NCBI GenBank assembly: GCA_009823395.1
Contig: CM020518.1
Coordinates: forward strand, 12,458,501-12,522,500
Source: Thamnaconus septentrionalis
Lineage: Eukaryota; Chordata; Actinopteri; Tetraodontiformes; Monacanthidae
DNA length: 64,000 nt
Direction: 5' to 3'
In this document: positions 36,901 to 48,145 of the stretch, piece by piece
Layout: every line of letters starts with the position of its first letter
Numbering within the stretch: position 1 is the stretch's first letter
Made by a program: the position numbers and the translations under genes
The notes under the pieces: generated by a model
The model's input: the letters and a program-made list of their open reading frames with translations, nothing else
Database searches by the model: none
What the model was told of the DNA's origin: nothing

Positions 36901-37444
36901 TAGAGGTTTAAGCTGATACTGGTTTAACATTGGTGAAGATTTCCTCTAATTCAAAGGAACGGTGGCGGGCCGACTCTTAAAATGTCATCATGGCAACATT
37001 TAATAAATGCGAAACAAAACAAAACAAAACAAAACAAAACAAAACTAGGCTAACAATTAGCATAATAAAAACAGTTACGTTGTCATTTTCAGGTAACCCC
37101 CACCCCACCCCCCTCCAGGAAAATGTTCTGCCTCCGCCACTGCGCCCGACTAAGCCATTATGAAAAGCAGGCATTCACAAGCGAAGCTGAAAGTTATCCG
37201 GAGACAAATCTGCTGCTGTTCTGAGCCACGTATACGAACAGCGAGAATCGGCTGAGCCCCAATAAAGCAAGACTGTCTCTGGCTCGGATCGGGAAGTCGG
37301 GCCGAGCCCTCCTCCTCCTCCTTCTTCTCCTTCTTCTCCATCTTAACGAGCAACTCACCACGGCCGAGCTCCCCTGGGCTCCTTGCTGCTGAGCTGCTCC
37401 GGAGCGGATAGCGGCGTCGCAGGTCTGTCAGCCTCCCCGCTCAT
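30959..37444 (-). CDS. gramd2b: GRAM domain-containing protein 2B (GRAMD3), 14 coding exons
   Basis: Family members bind phosphoinositides through the GRAM domain and sit at ER-plasma membrane contacts. Coding exons (minus): 37444-37359, 36534-36409, 35220-35127, 35036-34967, 34876-34773, 34688-34593, 34499-34428, 33822-33742, 33584-33485, 32906-32793, 31974-31896, 31765-31661, 31559-31475, 30997-30959. They join to 1,251 nt, 416 residues; human GRAMD2B has about 432. The GRAM domain is about 110-216 and includes FVSDNWICFHSKVFGKD and IKKTKTALLVPNAL. An acidic/Ser motif, FSDLDGVVQQRR, follows. A single membrane helix is about 331-354, then a short coiled tail ends in NLQKLLEET. These motifs fit 2B and not 2A. 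The acceptor of exon 11 is the least sure: only the AG just before 31,974 keeps frame, while a stronger-looking AG before 31,985 does not. Confidence 0.92.
33622..33643. repeat. CA microsatellite in gramd2b intron
   Basis: Uninterrupted CA dinucleotides between coding exons 8 and 9 of gramd2b. Confidence 0.9.
35520..35547. repeat. Poly(A) run in gramd2b intron 2
   Basis: More than 20 consecutive A on the plus strand within the 35,221-36,408 intron. It could be the tail of an old retroposed insertion, but no SINE body is recognised. Confidence 0.6.
36541..36574. repeat. CA/GCAC microsatellite abutting gramd2b exon 2 acceptor
   Basis: GCAC and CA repeats lie directly upstream (in transcript sense) of the exon that begins at 36,534. 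The transcribed strand is therefore GT/GC-repeat rather than pyrimidine-rich right before the acceptor. Confidence 0.85.
37012..37046. repeat. AAAAC pentanucleotide repeat
   Basis: About six AAAAC units in the first intron of gramd2b. Confidence 0.9.
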
Positions 37445-37730
37445 CGGGACTCTTGCTTCGATCACGGTTCACATCTCACCGCCGGCCACGGTCATGCCGT
37501 GTCCTTGGAAGCGCCCCAGGAAGTTTTATTTTGTCGCTTTTGGGGGAGGGTTCGGCCTGCGGACCGAGGAGCCCGACAGAGGAGGAGCCGGGCCGAGGGG
37601 AGGGCACCGGGACCTACCGGGAAGAGGAACGACGACAGTTGGGAGGGCGATGTTTGAAAGCCTGGGAAGTGTTGGAAAGTTGGGAAAAGCGAGTCCGTCA
37701 AAGGCGGACGACTTTGTCAAAGTAATCTAA
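37445..37730 (-). promoter_or_regulatory. gramd2b: gramd2b 5'UTR / CpG-rich promoter with a uORF
   Basis: GC- and CpG-rich sequence directly upstream of the gramd2b start at 37,444. It holds a complete 8-codon upstream ORF (ATG at 37,495, TGA at 37,471-37,469), in the main frame and ending 24 nt before the main ATG. The TGA also excludes an N-terminal extension. Whether transcription starts far enough upstream to include the uORF is inferred. Confidence 0.55.
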
Positions 37731-40700
37731 ACGCAGAACAGGAACGCGTATCTATAGCTGTATAAACTTTCAGCGGCTGTTTTATGCCACTTTTTTCTTT
37801 CTTTTTTTTTGCCGCCGGTCAGCTACCAAAAATGGGTAAAAGGTTCGTCGTGTGTTGCACCACAATGTCCAGCAGAGGGCGACAGAGTCGAGTGGATGAA
37901 AATTTTCTATCACGTGACGGTGCCTTTGGATCACTTCAACGAAAACATCAACAACTCTGATCAATTCGTGGTCATGTTGCGGATTTTGATATATCTGCGA
38001 ATAAACTTTTTATGACAATTGAAAATATACAGTGTAGCACTTACATGCATCAATCACATTTATATTGGTTAGATAGCATACTGTACTGTTTTTGGATTAC
38101 ACTGACTTACTACTTTAAGTGCATACATACAGGAGAGCCATGAACGAGCATAACAGCAAGACCTACTACATGTCCTGTGCCACATTCGTCGCACTGGAAA
38201 TACAAAGAAAAAGAAAGCAATACTTCTACATCACCCCAGACGTTTTCTTCAGTCTCCTTCATGGACCGCCAGAGGTCGCTCTTGTTTAAGACTAAAATAT
38301 CACGGGGTCATTGCGAGCAGAGGAATGGTCGGAGTTTATCAGGCACCATGGAGACCGCTGGACTGCCAGTAATGCGGTCTAACAGATAGTTAGCCGACCA
38401 TTAATCACGGTTGGTTAGATAAGGGGTCAAAGGTTGAAAAAGCTGCTATTCTTTGTTTTAACAGTGCAGCTAATGCAAGACACCAGAAGACAATGAAGCA
38501 GTTAGCATCTGATGGTTTTTCGTGTTTGTTTATTTGGTTTGTTTGTTTTTTAAAGATAAACTAAAGATTTCATACAACTTCAATATTTGTTTTTTTACTT
38601 AACTTGTAGTGACAGTTAGCCAGTTTTTCTAGTGGTTGAATCTTTGCTAAGCTAAATCAAGCTGTCTGAGGCATTGTTGAGCAGGGAGGAAGTAAATCTT
38701 GTAAACATAAGTGTGTAGAATACAACTGTACAACAAACAAATTCATTACACAACTACATAATCAATAAACTAATAGAAAAGGGGGGGAAAAAAACCTACT
38801 CAAAGTAAAAGCAACAAATCCTATTATTTCAAGTATTTTCTGTGATGGCTTAGCGCCCAGTGACACGGTTTGTTAGCTGCTGAGCTAACAACCTTGAGTC
38901 CAAGTTATCAGCTGAACGGGGCTTCAACTGGGCTTTGAACTCGTCAACTTTAAATACAAATATATACTCTTTTTTTTTAAAAAGTATACATTAAATAGTA
39001 GAGAGTATTTTCTCCACGTTGCCTGCTGTATTTGCTCTTTTTTCCCCCCAGCTTCCACTCTTTGTGCTATAGGCGAAGGTAAGCTAACAATTTCCTCTCC
39101 AAATGAAGCTTGAACAGACTTTGGTGCACCATCAATCTTCTCTCTTGTCAAGAACAGATGTATTTCCTCCGCTTTGCCTCGAGGTCTGCTGAAAAGAGTT
39201 GATAATTAGATTAAATTGGGCATTAGGTGATTTCCATTGCCAACATTTGAGTGAGTGCGTGTGAGTGGAAAAGATGCTTTTTTCCCCCCTCTCCTTCTGA
39301 GAAACATCTCCTTCAACAGGCCTTTTCAGAGGCTGTCAGATATTCCGCCGCGGAAAAATAGATGGAGAGCAAGGAGGGCTCGGAGAAAAAGACGGATACT
39401 GTGTGAGGGAGAGTGCAAAAAAATAAAAAAAAAACACTAGCGCTCAGTGACGGGGGAAGATTGAAGTCCTGTTAAGTGCCCTGCTTGAAAGCATGTCTGG
39501 CCTCATTAGCTGTCAGTTGCAACAATACCGGGCTGGCAGCGAAGACAGGTTGGAGTCTAGCGGTCATAAATCACTCCTCGACAGCTGCCTGACAGGCTGG
39601 GAACCTGCGCAGAGGCGAGCGGGCAAAACCCTCGGAGCCTCGACACTGCGCAGGCACACAGCCGCGCAATAATCGCAGGAATAATCGCTGGCTTGCCCTG
39701 AAATTACACACGGCCCGGGTGGAAAAAAAAGGGGGGGGAGGATGGAGAAAGGGGGCTTTGACTTCACATGTAACCCCTGGTATCCTGTGTGTGCGCCTGT
39801 GTGTGCGCCTGTGTGTGTGTGTGCGTCCATTAGCTCAATGAGCAGTGGCTCTGCTGACTCTTGAGGGGCAGGGCGGGGGCGAAAGAGCAAGGCCTGCAGG
39901 TCATTAATCACTGGCCCTGACACGCAGAGCAGGAGGCCAAGGCTCCCCCTATACACACAGCTGCCGAAGGCCACACTCGGTGAAACACCTCCCCAATCCC
40001 ACAGCGCCCGCGGCTCTCATCTGTCCAACTTCCTCACTGTTTGTGTCCGTCATCTGCCGCTGTCAGCTAGGGCACCACCTCCTCATCCCCGCTGCCACTC
40101 GTGACAACTGAAATTTGGACCCCCCCCCGCCCTCCCCGCTCCCGCACCCGAGAGCCGAGGGCAGCGGTGTCACATCCAGCAGGATTAGCGGGGCTACGCG
40201 GCTTCAAAACACTTTGCTCCACGTTTCACTCAACAGCTTCATATGGACTGCCATCTAATTTGGTTTGAAGTCCACGTTTCCCCCAAGGGAGGATTAGCAA
40301 ATTAAATGCCCGTAACACCGGAGGCAAGTCGACAGGACAGCTGTGAATTATAATAATGCAAAATTCTAGCTAGAATTTGTTGCAGTAACCCGGCACGCCA
40401 CATCTGTTGGATTGATTGCGCACATCCATCTGGTAAAGAGCCGTTAGAGCGTGTTTCTTAGGAGGAAGCCAATTCCAAAACATTTTTAACAGGTGATCTG
40501 ACAAGGCCTTAAAGCAGAATTTTATTTTGAAGTTAATTTGGTGGCACAGAGAATAGAAAATCTTGAAATAATTGACGAGGCATAGACACCTATTATATAA
40601 TTTCAACATATACATATGCAGGGTTGGAAATCAAATGGCTGCAATCAATTAACATCTAATTAAACAGATCAAATCTTACCTGTGGCCCTTTGTGATATCA

Positions 40701-43700
40701 CAAGGAGCTACTTTTTTATAGTTTACAGGCTGAAAAAATGAAAGGAGTAAAATACAAAAGAAAAAAAATTGCGATTGCAAATTTGGCTTTGTGTTTTCGT
40801 CACATCTGTAGGAAAGCTGATTGGCTCTGAAGTGCTGGAATGCACTGGAAACAGATTAGAGTGGAGTTTGGCAAGATGGATGTGGTGATTTCAGCGGTGA
40901 AATCTCATCCACCCAGCTGCCACGCAAGGTTACTGTTTCAGTAACGACAACTTAAAATCGCGATGAGTGAGTCTGCTCATTTTCACAGTTCTGGTTATTA
41001 GTGTGTAATAGTATTCCAAATTTCTTATAATGATACTACAAAAGAATAGCACACAGTATCTCCCTTTGAGTTTTTCCCTGGCAGACTGTCATCTGGATCT
41101 CATGCTTGGATAGAAGAACTAGAAGAAGAAAAAAAAACCCTCAACCTAATGACAAGGGAGGGGAAAAAAAGACGTATCAGTGCTGAAGTGAAAATTAAAA
41201 GCCAAGAGTAAACTTTCACAATAAAAGCTGCGCTTCACTTCAGCATTCTAGCGGTTGTACGTCATGGCGACACGTCCAAATCCATCAGATTACCACACGA
41301 GTTCGAAAAACTGAATGTACTCTCTCATTCTCCTTCCCATCCGCTGCCATGACATCAGCCAGCGCTGCAGCTGTTTGCATAATGATTAAGTCCAGTCCGG
41401 CTGGAAGACACTGGAACACTGTTTCATCATTCACAGCCAGTAAATCTCCAGTTCGGCCGCAAGACATCTGCTGAAAGCCGATTCCTTATCAGGCCTCCAG
41501 CATGAATTTCTCGGGAACATCTGGAGCTTGTGAGGACTTGAGCTCAGCAAAGGGGCCTGAGGAGTCAGGAGGACGTCTAATTGGCCACAATGTGTTGACA
41601 CTTTCTGTGAGTGTGGAGATCAACAACAGCTTTTTGCGGCGATCGTTAGCGGCGCAAACAACATATGTCGTCGGGGCCACTTCTAATTAGAATCTGACAT
41701 ATTTTGCATTGCTTGAAATATTTTTGGTTGTCAACCCAAATTAATCACGTAAAACGAAAATCGACTTAGACAGTAACACATGAGTGAGCCCCGCGCGGAA
41801 TTCTGCCTGCTAGTCATTTTTGCTGTGATGAATAAATAAATAAATCTTATATCAAATCTGAAATCATCTCCACAGCTACTAATCTTACACAAAGCACAAA
41901 GAAAAAGACACCCCCCCCTTCCCCCCGGGTCATCACCAACACTTTAATAATCACTTGGAACATGGATGACATCCTAAAAGGATGATCAGAAAGTGAGCCT
42001 TGAATCTACACATTCATTCGACACTTCTGTGGTGAAAGTTTAGCACTGGCCCGATGATCAATTATTCTAAGTAGTATTTAAATCACATCGTTAAGAATCA
42101 TCAGCTCATCAGGGCCCCTCATTAGACCAAACCATGAGCCATTTGTCAACGGTTAGCGATTAACTGACAGGCTGTTATCACTGTGCCTCAGATTTAATCT
42201 CTGGCTTACTAACTAAGTGGTTGTGGGCGACAAGAAACCACGGTCGCATCGCATTAGCGACCAAAAATAATTTGACCAAATGTGACCTTGTTGAAAGATC
42301 TGTGTAGATTTAGCCGAATAAATTCAAACGTCATTTCGTTATCTATTAGTCAATCTTAAATGAATGGAACCATGCAAGTGGCTAAATGAAGGCATCCAGT
42401 GTGCCACGAGTTGGATTTGTTCACAGTGTCAGTCAGAATTTCTGCATCACACATGGTGTCACATGGCGACTTGTTGGCCGTGTCATCGCCATGTGACTGA
42501 TGGATGTGGGTGACCTCGCTGACACTCTCTCATGGTTTCTATGTTTAACATGAAACGCGGAGCCTAATATTTTGGCATCCAAAATTCAGCCTTCAATCAT
42601 AATATATTAAATAGAGAACATGTGGAAGTTAAGAATAGGGACACTTTAGATTTTTGAAAAAAATGTAGGAGCAGAAAAATCTGATTTCATTTTGATGTAT
42701 TCGGGAGCCACTTAACTTCAAAATCAGATGAGATTAGTGAGTTTTGTCGGCCTTATATAACCAAAATACCAAAACTCAAACAAACTTCCAGCAAGAATTA
42801 AATTAATTTTCATGAGGGGAAAACTGAAACCGAACCTAAATCTAAGCTGGGCCCCAGATATGACGTCCTCCTCATGATGAAGTTGGCCTTCAGTCACCCA
42901 TGTGGACAGCCGGCCTTGGCGAGGTTGGCATTAATTTTCGGAAAAGCCTCCGCAGGGTAACAATAGCACATGTACAAACACATACTGTGTTCCCTGCTAA
43001 TGGCGGAGATCCGCCGCTAGACTAAACAACAGCGTTTGAGTGGATTTTCTGCCCCTCATTAATCATCCTGACAGCCTGAAATACATTTCCTCCCTAATGA
43101 CTGCATTTGAGTAATCACGTCTGCTTATTTCCAGCCTGTATCTCCTTCCCATTCGGTTTTCTTACGTCTCTGTCTCTCGCCATCATCTGTGTGTATTTTG
43201 GAGGCTTCTCAGCCTGACCTCCCAAGTGTGTGGTGTGGCGTAGCGCGGCGTTGGCTCCGGGGGCCCGGGCGGGCCCGCTGCAGCGGTAACATTCACGGAA
43301 AGGGCATGTAAAAAAAAAAAAAAAAAAAAAAAAGAAAAAGGAAAAAAAAAAAAAAACAACATGAGGGAATGTGGCCGTGAGGATTCGAATGCGAAGGGCA
43401 GAAGAATGTTGTCACCGTCTTGCATGTGGCTCACCCACAGGCACCCGCTGGCTTCCAGGCCTCGTGCTGGCCGCTGCCAGAGCACGTTCTCCCGTTAAGC
43501 ACAGGGGCCTGTGATGCATGAGGGCTGACAAGTGAGCTGGGAGTCCTCAGAGAGCAGGCGGATCAAAACCAGCTGGGGCCGCGCACATTAGCGGAGGAGC
43601 CATAATTGCAGTTGCCCTCTTGTACGCCGCTGAACTCCCTCCGTTGCCATTTTCCTTTCCCTCAACGACCGACTTGGTTTTTGACAAATGGGCAGAGGGA

Positions 43701-46700
43701 GGTGAGGCATCGCCCCTTTTGTCGCAAATAAAAACGCGTCCACGCAGCGCGGGCCCGTTCATCCCCGGCCAATCTGGCACCGCGAGCGGCGCGGCGCTCC
43801 GACGCAGAGCGTCTGTTTTCAACTTTTTTCCCCCCTCCGGGGCCGATGGCTGGATGTAAGTTATGGGTAGTTTAGAAACATCAGTATAGCACAGCCGACA
43901 TCTGTGTCCTCTTTATTTTTGGACCAAAAAAAAAGCCCACATAGTCGGATGATGGATGGAGTGATAAAGCTGGAGAGAGGACAAAATGAAAGCGCAGGGA
44001 TCTATTTCTGGGAAAGCTGTCTGCGATCCGTAACTCACAGACAATTCAAAATAAGTAGCGGGGGCATGTGTTTGCAATTTGTGACCGGGCTTTAATGATT
44101 TTTATTGCAAAGAAAGAGTTTCTCCAGCTTCTCTCTCTCTTTCTCTCCCTCTCTCTCGCGCACTCTCTCTCTCTCGGACCCCCCTTTTTTGGCACTGATC
44201 TGGGCCGATAAAGAGATTAAAGCATTGTCATGTGATGAAGGAGCGCCTCGGCGGTCTGTCATCATTAATCACTGTCGCTGTCAAGCTGCACCCCGGACTC
44301 AATCCGGGCAGACTGCAACAATACACAGACACAGTTCGTGCACTGGTGCAAAATATGTGCTTTGGAGTCCCGGATACAAAGGCAAGGCAGCAACTTTGAG
44401 TTGTTGCCTGGCGAGGGGTAACACCCCAGATTAATTTGGTGAAGTGTGATGCTGATGATGGTAATAATAATTAAAAAAAATCAACTTCCTTGACGGTGAT
44501 AAACCTGAAGATCCGGCCTCACCGTCACTTTATTGGCCGCGGTGCAAACCCCTGTGGAAACCGATGTCAAACAACACGGCCTGGCTTCAGGAAACAAATG
44601 AAGCACGTAATTAAAATGTGAAAACAAAGTTATTATGGTCGGCAGCTGCAACGAATGAGTAATGACCAGGGGACTGTGTGAAAGTTGCTGGTACTGGAGT
44701 TGGAGGCTGAACCGCGAGAGGAAGAGCCAAAGGAGCAAAACTGAAAAAAAGAGCCGAGTCTGATGGAGAAAATTACTCATTTCTAAGGAAAGTGAAGACA
44801 AAAAATAAGATGTTGGCACATCAAGCGGAAGTTAGTGGATTAGAAATTATAGCATAAATATTCCGTTCATCGACAATTTGGACCCGAATGAACCAAGGCC
44901 TGTCTGTATATTTGATTACACTGTAAATGTAATTTAAAAGTCAACTGTCAATGCTCACGTTATATAGTATGTAGAATTGGATAATAGAGGAATTAATGCT
45001 ATGTTCCAGTGCTGCGCAACACACAAGTCTTTGTCCAAAAATGAGCGAAATTGGACCATGCGCACCAACTTTTGTCTGATTAGGAATTGCGTCACATCCA
45101 CGGCAGGGACTCAATAAACAGCAATGTTCATCAAAATACAGGGAACTCTCCAAAACTTCATCCTGTTCTTGTTCCGCAACTCGCCTGTATTACTTTACTT
45201 CAAGGCCGTTATCAAAAAGAAACCATGAGTGAACAGTTTTATGTTCACATGCCATAAAAGGAGATGTTTGATGATCGCAGTCGTCACCACGGGCAGGACA
45301 TCCCTTGATGCAAGCTTAGTTGACAAACAGGTGTGACTGGTCACCTATAGGGGGCACCCCAATCCAACGCTCTCAAACGACTTATCATTAGAAGGCCGGA
45401 CAAGTAAAAAACAGGAACATGCATCGTACAAGCTTGATAGATTATTTTTCTAATTTTTGATGGGGGCGTTATGCCGCCAAGTAGTGGCAACATCGTTCCA
45501 ACTCGTGAGACTCAATAAGACTGGATCTGTTTTCCGGGCCGTATCGGGGGGGCAACGTGAAACCTCCTGATTGGAGATTCCGGATCTTGTGCCCCCGTCC
45601 TGAACCCAGAAACTGCAGAGCGGAGTCTCAGACCTGCGAAAAGGAAGCGCTCTCTCCTGTTACAGCGCCGACAGGCTGGTTTTGACCCCATCCCACCCCT
45701 CTCCTCCCCTCCCCTCCCCCGCGGCGCGTCTTGTCAGAGCCGTGAGTGACCGGCGCGGGTCATCTATACTTCGCCAAGGGAGTCGCCGTGTCATGTTGCT
45801 GGGAAATGGCGCATTAACGCTGCCAATCACGCGGCAGGCGCGGAAACCCGAGCGACTGTCGGGCCGTTCGTCAAGCGCAAGGGAACGCCGATGTTTATCA
45901 GGATCCACCTGCGCAACAAGGCGACTGGGTTTGGACTCTTCTGCCATGTAAGTTTACCCGGTTTGCTAGAACACGGAGTTGGATAGAATCCACGCGCTTC
46001 AACCGGGGCTGCTGTCGCTTTAAGGTGACACTGCGTTTACTGCCAAGAGGTGGAATGCGAGCTGCGTCCCTGTGCTGTGCTTAAAATCTGCTTTTGACAC
46101 GGGAGAATCCAGATTAGGCACATTTTTGCAGCCATCATTCAGAGGCGACTTGTTTTTTGTTTTTTTTCAGCGACAAAAGCCTTTGGTGCAGATCCAGCCG
46201 ACAACAAAGCTACTCCATCATCAGTCTGGCTGTTCCCCTCTCAACATCACCTTGGTCTCCCCTCAAGGTCTGGGTATGCTCAATGACACCGGGCCTTAGG
46301 CGACAGTGTGAGGCGCAAAGCTCCCAAAACTGAAAACATTGTCTTTGTGATGATCAAACATGGCAATAATACTTTTCCACACAGTCCGTTTATTGTGACG
46401 TTCAATTTTGTGGGTAAAAAGAGAACAGGAGAGTAAATGAATGAAACTTTAAAATTAAAATCAACAAATAAAGCATTATTTTATTTTATTTTATTTTTTT
46501 TGCGTAGACCTCTGTGCAAAACTGTTTTGACACCAGTCTGGTGCCGTGTTTTGTGTCAGGAGAACTCTGCATCATTCACAAGTACATTACATTGTGTTCA
46601 TGTAAAAGGAGTTTTGAACAGGGAACAACCGGGAACCCTGAAAATATGTCGTTTCTAAGAGATTCTCTCCTCTGCTGATTAAAAGGCAAAATGCTTAAAA

Positions 46701-46745
46701 ATACTAGAAATACAAAAAAAACGTAGAAATAAAGACAACAGAGCA
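37731..46745. other. Intergenic stretch; no recognisable gene
   Basis: Between the gramd2b 5' end and the probable znf703 3' end I see no ORF with a known domain. The sequence is mostly AT-rich with A or T homopolymers, a short GT-rich repeat at 39,785-39,824, and a CT-rich run at 44,131-44,176. Low-repeat balanced segments such as 39,440-39,720 and 43,500-43,640 have the look of conserved noncoding DNA, which needs alignment to show. Confidence 0.45.
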
Positions 46746-46759
46746 TACATCTTCAGCAT

Positions 46760-48145
46760 GATTTATTTAACAAAATATGACCTGCTTTTGAAGGGAATAC
46801 CACCGTAAGGCATTCCAGTTTACAAAAAAGGAGCACATCTCATTTTTCTGACTTTCTGCAGAAATAAAAAAAACAAAACAAAAAGGTTAAAAAGCTCAAA
46901 GTTAAGGGACAGTTATTGAAGTGTGATTTCAACATCTGCAACCCTGTAAAAACAAAACAGAGAGTTATGCCAACATCTGTCAAGTGCCTTTCCAGCATGT
47001 CTGCACCGAGCACTGTGAAGGAGAACCAGATTGATATGGTAAACATCAAAGCCAGGTTCCCGGTGAAAAATAAATACAAATTCTCAGTAGGCACAAACGA
47101 AACATAGGGAGCCAAAACAAACCGTAACTAATCGGCACGCAGAACAAACAGTTATGTGTGTATGCTTCCCTCAAGCCTACGTGCATCTGCTGCAAGAGCC
47201 GCACTGACGTCAGTCCACGGCTGCAGCTTGTTCCCATGCCTGACGCTGTTTTCTTTTTAAGAAAAAAAAAAAAAAAAAAAAACCACTACACTAAATCATC
47301 ATGGTTTGCTGTAAGGACGCAGAACATTCAAGTGCTGTTTAAAGTGTCCGCCCATCAATTTGCCAAGGCTAGTAAAAGTCACCAAAGGGCAGGCATGCCT
47401 ATTGTGATGAAATCCAAGTAACGTGGGGAGAAGTAAGGGACAAGTCGTACAGGGATCAGGAACCCTAACATCTATCATAATGAAGAAACAAGAAGTGTGA
47501 ATATGTACTCAGGTCAACAATCCTCCGTTCCTCCTCTCGCACTCCCGTCGAGCTCCCATAAATCCTGTCTTTTCTCAGAAGAAGTAGCATCCTGTAGTAT
47601 CCACCACAAAGAGAAGTAACAGTTCCGTATTTTGGATTATCTACCCCTTGGCTTTGCGGAGTAATAGTAGTAGTAGTAATAGTAGTAGTAGTAGTAGTAG
47701 CAAGAAGTTTAAATGAGAAGAGAAATAACATTCTGGGTGGGGGAGTAGCAAGTTATTTTATCAAAAATAACTGAGAAGGGCAAACGCTAACAAAATCTGC
47801 CTTCAACACCTCTGACGCTGGCAAACCAAGTTTTTAAATTTTCTTTAAAATCCATATAAAAAGTCAGTCCTGTAAAAACATGAATTTGGCGTCTTATTTA
47901 GGTCTGGTGTGCTGGAACTGTCCTCGTCGGGAGCCATTACCTGGGTCCCTCGTTGCCCAAAAATGGACAATCTGTTTCCTCCTCTTTCCAGCATTTGTGC
48001 CAAGCTAAGCTAAACTGGAGAGAGCCGTGTTCCACCTCTCATCAAACACTCCAAAAAGCAGTAAAAGATATTTCCAAAAAAAAAAAAAAAAAAGAAAGAA
48101 AGAAAAAAGCTGAAACATTCCTTTGAACATGTGAGTAGATGCTTA
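46760..48145 (-). other. znf703: Probable znf703 3'UTR
   Basis: From the stop codon at 48,146 the transcribed strand runs through AT-rich noncoding sequence to an AATAAA hexamer at 46,762-46,767 (minus). The implied length of about 1.4 kb is plausible for this gene. It contains a trinucleotide repeat at 47,655-47,702. ORFs here on both strands lack domains. Confidence 0.55.
47655..47702. repeat. TAG/TAA trinucleotide repeat
   Basis: AGT-type trinucleotide units inside the proposed znf703 3'UTR; polymorphic length is likely. Confidence 0.85.

Noticed and set aside
36960..37141. Possible hAT-like TIR pair in gramd2b intron 1
   Set aside because: The ends share only a short GTGGCGG-like word and the 8-base flanks do not match.
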